Source: an uncultured Tenacibaculum sp. (GTDB lineage: Bacteria; Bacteroidota; Bacteroidia; Flavobacteriales; Flavobacteriaceae). From it: DNA of 64,000 nt. Shown in pieces: positions 1-8,120 of the stretch. The stretch's first letter is position 1, and each line of letters starts with the position of its first letter. Location: positions 1 through 64,000 of the forward strand of contig CANNGJ010000016.1 in NCBI GenBank assembly GCA_947504185.1. Direction: 5' to 3'. A program made the position numbers and the translations under genes. Under the pieces are notes generated by a model. That model ran no database searches, was not told where the DNA came from, and saw nothing but the letters and a program-made list of their open reading frames with translations.

Positions 1-36
1 GTACTGCCAATGGTGGGAGAGTAGGTCGTTGCCTTT
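1..36 (+). rRNA. rrf: 5S ribosomal RNA, 3' end only
   Basis: The first bases (GTACTGCCAATGGTGGGAG followed by AGTAGGTCGTTGCC) match the conserved 3' arm of flavobacterial 5S rRNA, and a strong terminator follows within 10 bases. The rest of the rRNA operon lies outside the window on the left. The exact mature 3' end is estimated. Confidence 0.85.
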
Positions 37-42
37 CTTTTT

Positions 43-77
43 AAACCTCAATCTGATAAAGATTGAGGTTTTTTTTT
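43..77 (+). terminator. rho-independent terminator of the rRNA operon
   Basis: A perfect 11-bp stem (AAACCTCAATC with GATTGAGGTTT) and 7-nt loop is followed by a run of T. It directly follows the 5S rRNA end. Confidence 0.9.
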
Positions 78-138
78 ACACGTAATTGAAATACTTTTTT
101 AATGAACGAAGTATTATTAAGTCTAAAGACAATGATAT

Positions 139-504
139 TTACTTAGCTTTTAAATACACCCAATGGTTATTCTCTTTATTGAATAATGAGTTTTCATGAA
201 TAACGTCTACGACACCATTTTCCATAAAATATGCTTTGAATTCTACAGTATTATTTGTTGAATTTAGGATTTCAAGTTTAATCCATTGAACAGCTTTTGT
301 CCAGTTTAAAATTTCTTTTTTCTCTTTATTAGAAGGACGACTAGAAGAATGGTGACTTTGTTGTAAGTAATTAATATTAGCAAGAACAAAAGCACTGTAA
401 CGAGATCTCATTAATTCTTCTGAAGTATCAACTGATAAAATGTTTTTGTGTGCTTTCTCACAACAGTCTTTGTATTTTTTATTAGGATTGCAAGGGCATT
501 TCAT
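139..504 (-). CDS. YchJ-family SEC-C motif protein
   Basis: This 121-residue protein starts with a compact SEC-C zinc-binding motif (CPCNPNKKYKDCC, residues 3-15) followed by the LMRSRYSAFV signature of the YchJ/UPF0225 family, which adopts an NTF2-like fold. The family's length is usually 120-160 residues, so it is complete. Its biochemical role is not known; the zinc motif resembles the one SecA uses to contact SecB, but no such contact is implied here. It lies 6 bases downstream of the 870-511 gene on the same strand and is probably cotranscribed with it. Confidence 0.85.
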   Translation of the reverse strand: MKCPCNPNKKYKDCCEKAHKNILSVDTSEELMRSRYSAFVLANINYLQQSHHSSSRPSNKEKKEILNWTKAVQWIKLEILNSTNNTVEFKAYFMENGVVDVIHENSLFNKENNHWVYLKAK

Positions 505-510
505 GATAGG

Positions 511-900
<390 letters not shown>

Positions 901-994
901 TTATTAATTAGAAAATAGGTTCATAAATATAGAGATTAAAAATTCATATATAATCTAAGGTTTGTTGATATATTATTATGCTGAATTCAAAACT

Positions 995-1027
995 TTTTGC
1001 GTCTTTTTTTATTTTTCACGTCTATTA
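995..1027 (+). promoter_or_regulatory. ECF-type promoter copy 1 (sigma factor gene)
   Basis: TTTTGCGTC (GCGTC at 999-1003) and ACGTCTA (1018-1024) are separated by 14 bases. The same pair with the same spacing recurs before 1678 and 2585. The CGTC-type -10 is typical of ECF sigma factors, and the gene 32 bases downstream encodes one, so autoregulation is the simplest reading. Confidence 0.8.
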
Positions 1028-1055
1028 AATAAATCAAAGATTTATTTTTACAATT

Positions 1056-1601
1056 ATGGATACAGGTATAACCGAAGTTTGGAATGACATGAATGACCGA
1101 TTAACAAATTTTGTTAATGGTAAGGTTAAGGATTCTGAACTTACAAAAGATATTGTTCAAGATGTTTTTTTAAAGGTCTTTTCTAAAAGTGATACGCTAA
1201 AGCATAAGGATAAATTAGTCTCTTGGATTTATCAAATTACTAGAAATGAAATCATTAATCATTTTAGAAATGTAAATTTTTATAATCCATCTATCGAAAT
1301 TGAAGAAGAAGAAATCAACGAAATAAAATTAACATCTGAATTAGCAGAATGTGTTCGACCAGTAATAGATTCATTACCAGATAAATATAAAGAAGCATTA
1401 ATTTTATCTGACATTGAAAATATACCTCAAAAAGAAATAGCAAAAAGATTAAATATTTCATACTCAGGGTTAAAATCTAGAGTGCAAAGAGCAAGAGAGC
1501 TATTAAAATCTACTTGTGAACAATGTTGTGATATTTCTACTGATGTTTATGGAGATGTTATAGATTACAAAGCAAAAAACTGCAACCCTTCTTGCAATTA
1601 A
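1056..1601 (+). CDS. ECF sigma factor, SigZ-like, with Cys-rich tail
   Basis: This 181-residue protein has sigma region 2 (LTKDIVQDVFLKVF and SWIYQITRNEIINHFR, about residues 28-75) and region 4 (LPDKYKEALILSDIENIPQK then EIAKRLNISYSGLKSRVQRA, about 110-150). The family is SigZ-like ECF sigma factors. After region 4 it has a tail with five Cys (CEQCC near 154-158, then C176 and C180), which could sense metals or thiol reagents; that is inference. No classical anti-sigma gene is adjacent, so the tail may be the sensor. The promoter at 995-1027 matches two others in the next 1.6 kb, suggesting that this protein drives itself, arsM and the 2585 operon. Confidence 0.9.
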   Translation: MDTGITEVWNDMNDRLTNFVNGKVKDSELTKDIVQDVFLKVFSKSDTLKHKDKLVSWIYQITRNEIINHFRNVNFYNPSIEIEEEEINEIKLTSELAECVRPVIDSLPDKYKEALILSDIENIPQKEIAKRLNISYSGLKSRVQRARELLKSTCEQCCDISTDVYGDVIDYKAKNCNPSCN

Positions 1602-1606
1602 CTATT

Positions 1607-1639
1607 TTTTGCGTCTTTTCTTTAAGCTGACGTCTATAG
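1607..1639 (+). promoter_or_regulatory. ECF-type promoter copy 2 (arsM)
   Basis: GCGTC at 1611-1615 and ACGTCTA at 1630-1636 with the same 14-base spacer as the other two copies. It lies in the 76-base gap between the sigma gene and arsM, 42 bases before the arsM start. Confidence 0.8.
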
Positions 1640-1677
1640 AGTGAAATTAAATTAAAAACACTGTAAATAGATATATT

Positions 1678-2466
1678 ATGTCACAAGAAATTAAAGAACA
1701 CGTAAAAGAGGCTTATACAAGAGTTGCAAACACAGGAGCAGGATGTGGTTGTGGACCAACATCTTGTGGATCGCCAGCACAAGACTGGACACTTAGCGAA
1801 AGTTATTCTAAAATAGAGGGTTATGAAGCTGATGCAGATTATGCCTTAGGTTGTGGAATTCCTACAGAACACGCCAACATAAAAGAAGGAGATACCGTTT
1901 TAGATTTAGGCTCTGGTGCAGGGAATGATGTCTTTGTTGCTCGTCAAATTGTTGGAGAAAAAGGTCATGTTATTGGTGTTGATATGACAGAAGCCATGAT
2001 TGAAAAGGCTAATGAAAACAAACAAAAACTTGGTTATGATAATGTCGATTTTGTCTTAGGTGAAATTGAAGACCTTCCTTTAAAAGATAATTCTATAGAT
2101 GTATCTGTAAGTAACTGTGTATTAAACTTGGTTCCAAATAAAACGAAAGCCTACGAAGAAGTATATCGAGTATTAAAACCAGGAGGACACTTTAATATGT
2201 CAGACATTGTTTTACATGGTGCTTTACCAAAAGGCATTATGGGAGCTGCAGAAATGTATGCAGGTTGCATTTCTGGAGCTTTACAACAAGAAGACTATCT
2301 TCAAGCCATAAAAGATGCAGGATTTAAAAATATTAGGATTACTAAAGAGCGTGTTATAAATATGCCAGACGATGTTTTATTAAATTATGTAAGCCCTCAA
2401 GAATTAGCTGAGTTTAAGGCAAGTGATAACGCTGTGGTAAGCCTTGGTGTTTACGCAGAAAAATAG
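1678..2466 (+). CDS. arsM: arsenite S-adenosylmethionine methyltransferase
   Basis: A 262-residue class I SAM methyltransferase: SAM motif I is VLDLGSGAGND (74-84), motif post-I is VIGVDMTEAMI. The three Cys that bind As(III) in ArsM enzymes are all in place: C59 in ALGCGIPTEH, C147 in VSNCVLNLVPNK and C197 in YAGCISGA. The family methylates trivalent arsenic (and possibly antimony or other metalloids), giving volatile or exportable products. An extra N-terminal Cys cluster (GAGCGCGPTSCG, 20-31) precedes the catalytic part. It has its own copy of the ECF promoter and a strong terminator, so it is a single-gene unit in the sigma regulon. Confidence 0.92.
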   Translation: MSQEIKEHVKEAYTRVANTGAGCGCGPTSCGSPAQDWTLSESYSKIEGYEADADYALGCGIPTEHANIKEGDTVLDLGSGAGNDVFVARQIVGEKGHVIGVDMTEAMIEKANENKQKLGYDNVDFVLGEIEDLPLKDNSIDVSVSNCVLNLVPNKTKAYEEVYRVLKPGGHFNMSDIVLHGALPKGIMGAAEMYAGCISGALQQEDYLQAIKDAGFKNIRITKERVINMPDDVLLNYVSPQELAEFKASDNAVVSLGVYAEK

Positions 2467-2494
2467 CATCATTACTGTCTGATTAATAGGAGTT

Positions 2495-2528
2495 TAGCCT
2501 TATGAATATTCATAAGGCTATTTTTTTT
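2495..2528 (+). terminator. terminator of arsM
   Basis: A perfect 13-bp inverted repeat (TAGCCTTATGAAT with ATTCATAAGGCTA, 2495-2520) is followed by eight T. The T-run runs straight into the TTTTGCGTC element of the next promoter. Confidence 0.9.
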
Positions 2529-2557
2529 GCGTCTTTTTATGGAAGTGACGTCTATAG
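2525..2557 (+). promoter_or_regulatory. ECF-type promoter copy 3 (thiol operon)
   Basis: GCGTC at 2529-2533 and ACGTCTA at 2548-2554, the same 14-base spacer as copies 1 and 2. It lies 31 bases before the GTG at 2585 and shares its upstream T-tract with the arsM terminator. Confidence 0.8.
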
Positions 2558-2584
2558 ATTGAAAATAACTTAAAAATAAGCATA

Positions 2585-3262
2585 GTGAATAATTCAAACA
2601 AAGCAAATTGCTGTACACCGAATCAAGAATCAAAAAATAATACTGATTGTTGTATATCAAATACTAATTCAAAAAACAAGAATGGAGGAATGAAGAAAAA
2701 AATTGGAGTAGGCATTCTAGGTCTAGCGTTAATTTTTGCTTTTATGACAGCTTTTAAAGGTTCGCCTAAAGCAGAAATATCTTGTACTACAGTTGTAAAT
2801 ACTCCAACACTATCTATTGCTGATTTTGAATGGATAAAAACAGATAAAAAAGTAGCTTATGTAGTTTTAAAAGGTAATAATACTAATCAGAATCAAGAAA
2901 TCACTTTGAAAGTAGAAAGTATTATTAACGAATTAAATGAAACAGATGGCTCAGCTCATTTCCTTGCTTTAGAGGCTAATAATCCAAATTACCAAGACGT
3001 TGTTTCAAAATTAAAAATTGAAGAAATGCCATCAATTGTTGTTCTAGGAAAGAGTACTTTAATTATTAATGGATCTGAGGTAAATTCTACTAAATTAATT
3101 AGATCATATGATGCTGTTTTAACTCCAAAAGCTTCATGCTCACCAGCAGAGAAAGAGGCATGTGCAGGAAAAAACTACACATCGTATGACTCAAATGCTA
3201 AAGTCTCTTGCACACCTAAACAAAAAGCAGCTTGTGCAGGTTTTAAAAAGTCAAATAAATAA
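2585..3262 (+). CDS. Cys-rich membrane-anchored thioredoxin-like protein
   Basis: A 225-residue protein read from a GTG start, which keeps the N-terminal Cys pairs (CC at 9-10, CC at 22-23); an in-frame ATG at 2690 would remove them. One membrane segment (KKKIGVGILGLALIFAFMTA) is followed by a thioredoxin-like domain (VAYVVLKGN, LALEANNPNYQ, EEMPSIVVLGKSTL) that lacks a CxxC active site. The C-terminus holds two similar Cys repeats, CSPAEKEACAGK and CTPKQKAACAG. The soluble part is probably periplasmic. It begins a plus-strand operon with the CcdA-like and C-S lyase genes (2- and 18-base gaps), behind ECF promoter copy 3. A role as a metal(loid) or thiol carrier is inference. Confidence 0.75.
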   Translation: MNNSNKANCCTPNQESKNNTDCCISNTNSKNKNGGMKKKIGVGILGLALIFAFMTAFKGSPKAEISCTTVVNTPTLSIADFEWIKTDKKVAYVVLKGNNTNQNQEITLKVESIINELNETDGSAHFLALEANNPNYQDVVSKLKIEEMPSIVVLGKSTLIINGSEVNSTKLIRSYDAVLTPKASCSPAEKEACAGKNYTSYDSNAKVSCTPKQKAACAGFKKSNK

Positions 3263-3264
3263 GT

Positions 3265-3981
3265 ATGTTAGAGAATATTCAGCAATGGACTAATGGTGTT
3301 ATTGAAAGTCAATTAAATTCACCATTATTTTTTATTGCTATTTTTGTGTTAGGTCTTGTTGCAGCAGTTGGTTCTGCTTGTAATGTTGGTGTTTTGGCAG
3401 CAATTACTAGTTATGCGGGTTCAGAAACTAGTTCTAAAAACAAAGCCTCACATTTAAAAACAGGAATTTCATTTTTATTAGGTAACATTATTTCATTATC
3501 ACTTGTAGGAGCTTTAACGGGTTTAATTAGTGCTTCAATAGGTCAAATAGTTGGTCAATATTGGACTATAATTGCTGGCGTTTTAGTTGTTTATTTAGGA
3601 CTTTCAAGTTTAAATATGCTTCCTTTTAGCTTAAAAGTTGGTTTAAATTTGTCTTCTAAAGTATCAAAATTAGCTAATAAAAGTTTTCTTTTTGGATTAA
3701 TATTAGGAGGCTTTGCAACGGCATGCTCTGTTGGATGTAGCCCAATTTTTCCAATAATTTTAGGAATTTCTTATCTTCAAGGAAGTTTATTAATGAGTTG
3801 GTTTACTTTATTTGTATTTGCTATAGGTTATAGTATCCCTTTAGGAGCTTTATTAGTTGGTTTTGGTTTTGGCTTCAATAAATTTTCAGATAAACTATTA
3901 CAAAACAAACAGCTTATAAGTCAAATATCGGGTGTAGCTCTAGTTGCGTTTGGTTTTGGTTTGTTATTTGGTTGGATATAA
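3265..3981 (+). CDS. CcdA/DsbD-type transmembrane thiol electron carrier
   Basis: A 238-residue integral membrane protein with about six hydrophobic segments. It has the paired Cys motifs of the CcdA family: GSACNVGVLAA in the first segment and ATACSVGCSPIFP in the fourth. The family carries reducing electrons from cytoplasmic thioredoxin across the inner membrane to periplasmic thiol proteins. Its likely partner is the Cys-rich thioredoxin-like protein encoded 2 bases upstream. The second motif has an extra Cys (CSVGC). It is part of the ECF-sigma-dependent operon, which points to stress-induced thiol reduction in the periplasm rather than ordinary cytochrome c maturation. Confidence 0.85.
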   Translation: MLENIQQWTNGVIESQLNSPLFFIAIFVLGLVAAVGSACNVGVLAAITSYAGSETSSKNKASHLKTGISFLLGNIISLSLVGALTGLISASIGQIVGQYWTIIAGVLVVYLGLSSLNMLPFSLKVGLNLSSKVSKLANKSFLFGLILGGFATACSVGCSPIFPIILGISYLQGSLLMSWFTLFVFAIGYSIPLGALLVGFGFGFNKFSDKLLQNKQLISQISGVALVAFGFGLLFGWI

Positions 3982-3999
3982 ATATTAAAATATTAAAGA

Positions 4000-5223
4000 A
4001 TGAGTCAATTTGATAAAATACATACAGTAGATAATAACTTTGCAAAGAGCAATCCTAATTACTTAAAAGGAATGTTTGGTGCAACAGATGTCATACCTTT
4101 ATGGATTGCAGATATGGATTTTGAAATAGCAAAACCTATACAAGAAGCGTTACAAAAATTGGTAACGCGTAATATATATGCCTATGAGTTTAATACTGAA
4201 GCTGTTTTTAAAACAATTTCAGATTGGAACTTAAAGCGTCATCAATTACAATTAAGCCCTAAATCGTTTGTGCAAGTTTCTGGTGTTCTTACAGGAATAG
4301 GTGTACTAATTAGAGAATTATCTAAAGAAGGAGATGGTATACTAGTACAAACACCTGTGTATCACCAATTTTTTAAAGTTATTGAATCTGCAGGAAGGAA
4401 AGTGATTCATAATAAATTAAAAGTTATTGATGGTCACTATCAAATGGATTTTGAAGATATAGAACGTAAGCTGAAAACGCTGAATATTAAGGCTATCTTA
4501 CTTTGTAATCCACACAATCCAATTGGTCGTGTTTGGACAAAAGAAGAATTACAAAACCTAGTAAACCTTGCAAACCAATATGATGTTACCATTATTAGTG
4601 ATGAAATTCATTCAGATATTGTGTATTCTGGCTCTAAATTTAATAGTATAGTTTCTTTAAATGATAATGAGAATCATATTGCTGTTTTAGGATCACCAGC
4701 AAAGACATTTGGTATGCAGAGTATTTCTAATGGTTATTTATATATCTCAAATCAAAAAACACTTAAGCAAGTTAAAAAGACTATTGGTTCTTTATATTTA
4801 GACCACGGAAGCATTCATTCTGCTAACGCTACAATAGCTGCTTATACAAAAGGAGAGGAGTGGTTAGATGATTTACTAATCTATCTTGAAAAAACGATGG
4901 ATTGGATTGAAGATTTTGTAAAAAAGGAATTACCTGAAGTAATACTTTTTAAACCTGAAGGAACTTACCAAATCTGGTTAGATTTTAGTAAGCTTAATCT
5001 ATCTGATGCCGCTTTAAAACATTTGGTTGTAAACCAAGCAAAATTAGCTTTAACACCAGGTGATTGGTTTGAAGGCTCGCATACACAATTTATGCGTATG
5101 AATGTAGCTTCACCATTATCTAAAATTCAACAAGCTTTTCATCAGTTAAAAGAAGCAATAGATGAAGGCTTAGGTTGTTCTTTTAATGAAGAAAAATTTA
5201 ATAGAGGTTGTTGTTCTTGTTAA
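4000..5223 (+). CDS. MalY/PatB-type PLP-dependent C-S lyase with Cys tail
   Basis: A 407-residue fold-type I aminotransferase-like enzyme of the MalY/PatB subgroup (IPLWIADMDFEIAKPIQEAL near 32-51). The PLP lysine lies in GSPAKTFGMQSISNGY, and NPHNPIGRVW and ISDEIHSDI are the conserved cofactor motifs. Family members release sulfide or thiols from cystathionine or cysteine conjugates. The C-terminus has an unusual extension, GCSFNEEKFNRGCCSC, not expected in MalY proteins and similar in character to the tails of the neighbouring proteins. It is the last gene of the ECF-dependent operon. Supplying sulfide or a thiol to the metalloid-handling proteins is a possible role, but inferred. Confidence 0.85.
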   Translation: MSQFDKIHTVDNNFAKSNPNYLKGMFGATDVIPLWIADMDFEIAKPIQEALQKLVTRNIYAYEFNTEAVFKTISDWNLKRHQLQLSPKSFVQVSGVLTGIGVLIRELSKEGDGILVQTPVYHQFFKVIESAGRKVIHNKLKVIDGHYQMDFEDIERKLKTLNIKAILLCNPHNPIGRVWTKEELQNLVNLANQYDVTIISDEIHSDIVYSGSKFNSIVSLNDNENHIAVLGSPAKTFGMQSISNGYLYISNQKTLKQVKKTIGSLYLDHGSIHSANATIAAYTKGEEWLDDLLIYLEKTMDWIEDFVKKELPEVILFKPEGTYQIWLDFSKLNLSDAALKHLVVNQAKLALTPGDWFEGSHTQFMRMNVASPLSKIQQAFHQLKEAIDEGLGCSFNEEKFNRGCCSC

Positions 5224-5243
5224 TAAAGTCTTTGAAGTTTTAT

Positions 5244-5279
5244 AAAAGTAACTAATAATTAATTGGCTACTTTTTTTTT
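5244..5279 (+). terminator. probable terminator after the C-S lyase gene
   Basis: A 7-bp stem (AAAAGTA with TACTTTT, 17-nt loop) leads into nine T. The stem is short, so the call is moderate. Confidence 0.5.
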
Positions 5280-5361
5280 CATATAAATATCTTTCTATTA
5301 TTTTCTTTGACTTTCAAATGGGTAATAATTTTGTATATCTAAATTTAATTAAATTAGCAGC

Positions 5362-5919
5362 ATGGAAGATTTTATAGAATTTATACAACAATATGCATTT
5401 CTTTCTAAAGAAGCTATAATTGCTATTAAAGCAGTAGCAAAACAGAAAAACTACGAAAAAGGCGATTTGCTCGTAGAAGAAGGAAAAACGTGTAATCATT
5501 TATATTTTTCTTCAAAAGGAATTGTTAGGGTTTATTTATTCCAAAAAGGAAAAGATATAACAAATTGGATTTATCCAGAGAAATCAGTCTTTACATCGTG
5601 GCATAGTTATATTTTAAGAAAACAATCGTCTGAATATATTGAAGTTACTACGGATGCTGATATCATATCAGTATCGTATAATGATTGGCAAGAACTATAT
5701 CAAGCTTACCCAGAATTGGAAAGATTTGGTCGCTTATTAATTGAAGAACAAATAGCTTTGATTGATGATTTTTATAAAGGCTATTACTTTTTAACAGCTA
5801 AAGAAAAGTATGAATTACTAACAAATGTATTTCCACAAATTACTCAAATAGCAAACTTGGGTCATATTGCTTCTATGTTAGGTATTAGCCAAGAAACCTT
5901 GAGTAGAATTAGAAAGTAA
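5362..5919 (+). CDS. Crp/Fnr-family transcription regulator
   Basis: A 185-residue protein with an N-terminal cyclic-nucleotide-binding-type beta-roll (GDLLVEEGKTCNHLYFSSKG about residues 34-53) and a C-terminal helix-turn-helix remnant IASMLGISQETLSRIRK. It lacks the Cys of a classical iron-sulfur Fnr. Family members bind TTGAN-type palindromes; such sites lie at 9724, 9759 and 11732 and before the nitrate reductase operon, but whether this protein is their reader is unproven. It stands alone between the sigma regulon and the minus-strand operon ending at 5988. Confidence 0.85.
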   Translation: MEDFIEFIQQYAFLSKEAIIAIKAVAKQKNYEKGDLLVEEGKTCNHLYFSSKGIVRVYLFQKGKDITNWIYPEKSVFTSWHSYILRKQSSEYIEVTTDADIISVSYNDWQELYQAYPELERFGRLLIEEQIALIDDFYKGYYFLTAKEKYELLTNVFPQITQIANLGHIASMLGISQETLSRIRK

Positions 5920-5921
5920 AT

Positions 5922-5953
5922 AAAAAAGGACTTTCTTAATTAAAAGAAAGTCC
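5922..5953 (-). terminator. terminator of the 9669-5988 operon
   Basis: A 10-bp inverted repeat (GGACTTTCTT 5928-5937, AAGAAAGTCC 5944-5953) is followed, read on the minus strand, by six T. It lies just after the stop of the last minus-strand gene and also just after the plus-strand gene ending at 5919. Confidence 0.75.
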
Positions 5954-5987
5954 CAACATGAAAAGGAGAGTTTAATAAAATGAGGGG

Positions 5988-6860
5988 TTAAAAAACTCTC
6001 ACAACGTTAAATCCAAAAGAGATATCTCCTTTACCCCAATCTCCTTGCGCTTTAGTTAAGAAAGCACTATCGTTACTTCCTCTAGCATTTGAAAATAGTA
6101 ATTGGAATACATGTCCTCCAGTTTCGATATCGATACCAAGAGTTAGTGGATTGTTATATTTTGAATCTTTATGTTTGTTAAAGTTATATGCGTAATCAAG
6201 ATTAAGACTCATACGTTTACTTACCTTTAAACGACCACCTAATCCCATTAAAAATTGATTATGTGTTCTATCACCAGTAAAGTTTAAATCTTGTAAATTT
6301 TGACGTACAAACGAAGGTGCTAATTCTAAAGAGAAATTTTTAGATACACGACGAGAAGCAAGTAATTGCATTGTGTAGCTCATACGGTCATCAAACTTTA
6401 AATTAGGATAGTTTGCTTTTTTAATTTCAGAATTAATATCTGCACTCGCATATCCAACTAAGTTTAAAGGAAATTTGGTAGATTGTTTTGTAAAACGAAC
6501 TTTAGCAGTACCCGAATATGTTTTTTCGAAACTATCACGACTTAAACTTAATTGAACTCCGTCCCAAAAGCTATAAGCTAATTGAATTTTAGTATTGGCT
6601 TGGTCTAATCCAAAAAACTCATCAATGCCATCTTTTAATGAACCAAAACGGTGGGATACAATTAAATATAAATCACCTTTGTCAGCAATTTTGGTAGATT
6701 GTAAGTTTCCTATTTGCATCGCTTTAAAAGCAGGTAAAGCAAATTGTTTTGCGTTTTTTGTTTCGTTATCTAATTCATCTAATAAATCATCTTGAGCAAA
6801 TGAGTTTATTGATGTAAAAGCAATTAAATAAGCGAATAAGTATTTTATTTTAGTATGCAT
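5988..6860 (-). CDS. DUF5777-family outer-membrane beta-barrel protein
   Basis: A 290-residue protein with a signal peptide (YLFAYLIAFTSINSFAQ) and many alternating beta strands. The stretch FKAMQIGNLQSTKIADKG and LIVSHRFGSLKDGIDEFFGL is typical of DUF5777 barrels. Its function is not known; an outer-membrane channel or anchor is plausible. It is the last gene of a six-gene minus-strand operon with a small cytochrome c and YceI, and its start overlaps the previous gene by 16 bases. The operon starts next to a perfect Fnr-type palindrome. Confidence 0.8.
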   Translation of the reverse strand: MHTKIKYLFAYLIAFTSINSFAQDDLLDELDNETKNAKQFALPAFKAMQIGNLQSTKIADKGDLYLIVSHRFGSLKDGIDEFFGLDQANTKIQLAYSFWDGVQLSLSRDSFEKTYSGTAKVRFTKQSTKFPLNLVGYASADINSEIKKANYPNLKFDDRMSYTMQLLASRRVSKNFSLELAPSFVRQNLQDLNFTGDRTHNQFLMGLGGRLKVSKRMSLNLDYAYNFNKHKDSKYNNPLTLGIDIETGGHVFQLLFSNARGSNDSAFLTKAQGDWGKGDISFGFNVVRVF

Positions 6861-7228
6861 TGTTCTAATTTTAATTCGTCTAGTAAATCATCGTATCCTA
6901 TAACACGACCTTTAATTTTTATGTTTTGATTTTCTTTTATTGAAGAATTGTCTTCAATATTTTTAAGTTGACAATAGATTTGGTTATTTAATGTAAACCC
7001 GTTTTCATCTTTAGAAGTAATTTCTCCAGAGATTTCTACAACTTTTGTATTCCAGTTAGCAAAATTTTGACTTGCTTTTTGTAAAAAGTCTATCGCGTTT
7101 CCATTAAAATCAATAGCTAACTCTTCAATTGTCTCATGAGGTTTATAAGCATACTTATATGCTGAATATCCACCTGCTAATAGAATAAGTAGTATTACTA
7201 ATAATTTATTTCTTTTCAACCAATTCAT
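6845..7228 (-). CDS. membrane-anchored OB-fold (tRNA_anti-like) protein
   Basis: A 127-residue protein with one N-terminal membrane segment (KLLVILLILLAGGYSAYKYA) and a C-terminal small beta domain (VVEISGEITSKDENGFTLNN, then KIKGRVIGYDDLLDELKLEQ) that resembles the tRNA_anti-like OB family of Bacteroidota. Such proteins are found in the periplasm and have no assigned reaction. It overlaps both neighbours (YceI by 23 bases, DUF5777 by 16), so the three are translationally coupled. Confidence 0.7.
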   Translation of the reverse strand: MNWLKRNKLLVILLILLAGGYSAYKYAYKPHETIEELAIDFNGNAIDFLQKASQNFANWNTKVVEISGEITSKDENGFTLNNQIYCQLKNIEDNSSIKENQNIKIKGRVIGYDDLLDELKLEQCILK

Positions 7229-7748
7229 AATCTAAAGAGATGTTTATATGTTCAGCTATTTTTTTACGTACAATGCTTGGTATTTTTATGCCAAAATCTT
7301 GTGGTTGTACAGAAAAGTTAGCTGTTAATTCGATTTTATTATTCTTTAAACAAACTAAAGCTGTAGTACTAATTTCTTTTTTAATACCACGAACAGTTAA
7401 GGTTCCTTCTAAAGGGAACTCTTTTTCAGAAGTTAAATTCTCTAAAGAAAACCCATTTAATTTACCTCTAAATGTTGCTTTTGGAAACTGATCACTATCC
7501 ATATAGTTTTCATTAAAGTGTTCTTGCATTAAAGCAACATCGAATTTAAAGGCTGTAATAAATAATTGGGCAGCGATATCTCCGGTACTACTTTTAATTA
7601 TAGCAGTTGAGCTTTTATTTACAGCTTCTACTGGTTCAAATGCTTCAACCGAAGCTTTAAAATGTGTAGTCCCTGTTCTTGTAAAGTATTTTTGAGCAGC
7701 AATTGTTTGACTAATCAATACAACTACCATGATAATTATTTTTTTCAT
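7206..7748 (-). CDS. YceI-family periplasmic lipid-binding protein
   Basis: A 180-residue protein with a signal peptide (MKKIIIMVVVLISQTIAAQ) and the YceI lipocalin-like beta-barrel: STGDIAAQLFITAFKFDVAL, MDSDQFPKATFRGKL and FPLEGTLTVRGIKKEI are hallmark segments. The family binds isoprenoid quinones or other long lipids in the periplasm. Its position in an operon with a cytochrome c fits a link to respiration, but no partner is shown. Confidence 0.9.
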   Translation of the reverse strand: MKKIIIMVVVLISQTIAAQKYFTRTGTTHFKASVEAFEPVEAVNKSSTAIIKSSTGDIAAQLFITAFKFDVALMQEHFNENYMDSDQFPKATFRGKLNGFSLENLTSEKEFPLEGTLTVRGIKKEISTTALVCLKNNKIELTANFSVQPQDFGIKIPSIVRKKIAEHINISLDYELVEKK

Positions 7749-7780
7749 GTCTATTGTTTTTAATTTTATTACTGAAACGA

Positions 7781-8116
7781 TTATTCTAAATAACCGTCAG
7801 CTTTCCATTTATCTACTAAAGCTCTTTTGTCGGCAGTTAATAATCCACTTTGTGGCATTGGGTTAGCAACATCATTCATTCTATCGATTAAAGTTCCGTT
7901 TTGTGCAGAGTTTTTTACTTGACTATATGTTTCTAAGATCAAGCCATTTCTAGGATTTACTGAACTGTGACAGGTTAAACAGTTATTAAACATTATTGGC
8001 TGAATATCTTGAGAATAGGTTACAGTTCTATCTACAGGAGCACCAGCTAATGGTATTTCGGCAGTTGTACAACTAATGATTAAAGCTATAATTGAGATAT
8101 AGAATATTTTTTTCAT
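7781..8116 (-). CDS. small monohaem cytochrome c lipoprotein
   Basis: About 111 residues from the ATG at 8116, which puts a signal peptide with lipobox (FYISIIALIISC) at the N-terminus and gives a 4-base gap to the previous gene; the longer reading to 8140 would overlap that gene. It contains one haem site, CLTCH, within QPIMFNNCLTCHSS and a later MPQSGLLT segment that may supply the Met ligand. This matches small Bacteroidota cytochromes of the planctomycete-C/DUF type. It is predicted to be outside the cytoplasmic membrane as a lipid-anchored electron carrier. Confidence 0.85.
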   Translation of the reverse strand: MKKIFYISIIALIISCTTAEIPLAGAPVDRTVTYSQDIQPIMFNNCLTCHSSVNPRNGLILETYSQVKNSAQNGTLIDRMNDVANPMPQSGLLTADKRALVDKWKADGYLE

Positions 8117-8120
8117 GTTA

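Noticed and set aside
2690..2692. ATG as the start of the thioredoxin-like protein
   Set aside because: It would drop the Cys-rich N-terminus that fits the regulon's theme; the GTG at 2585 lies 31 bases after the promoter. Not certain.
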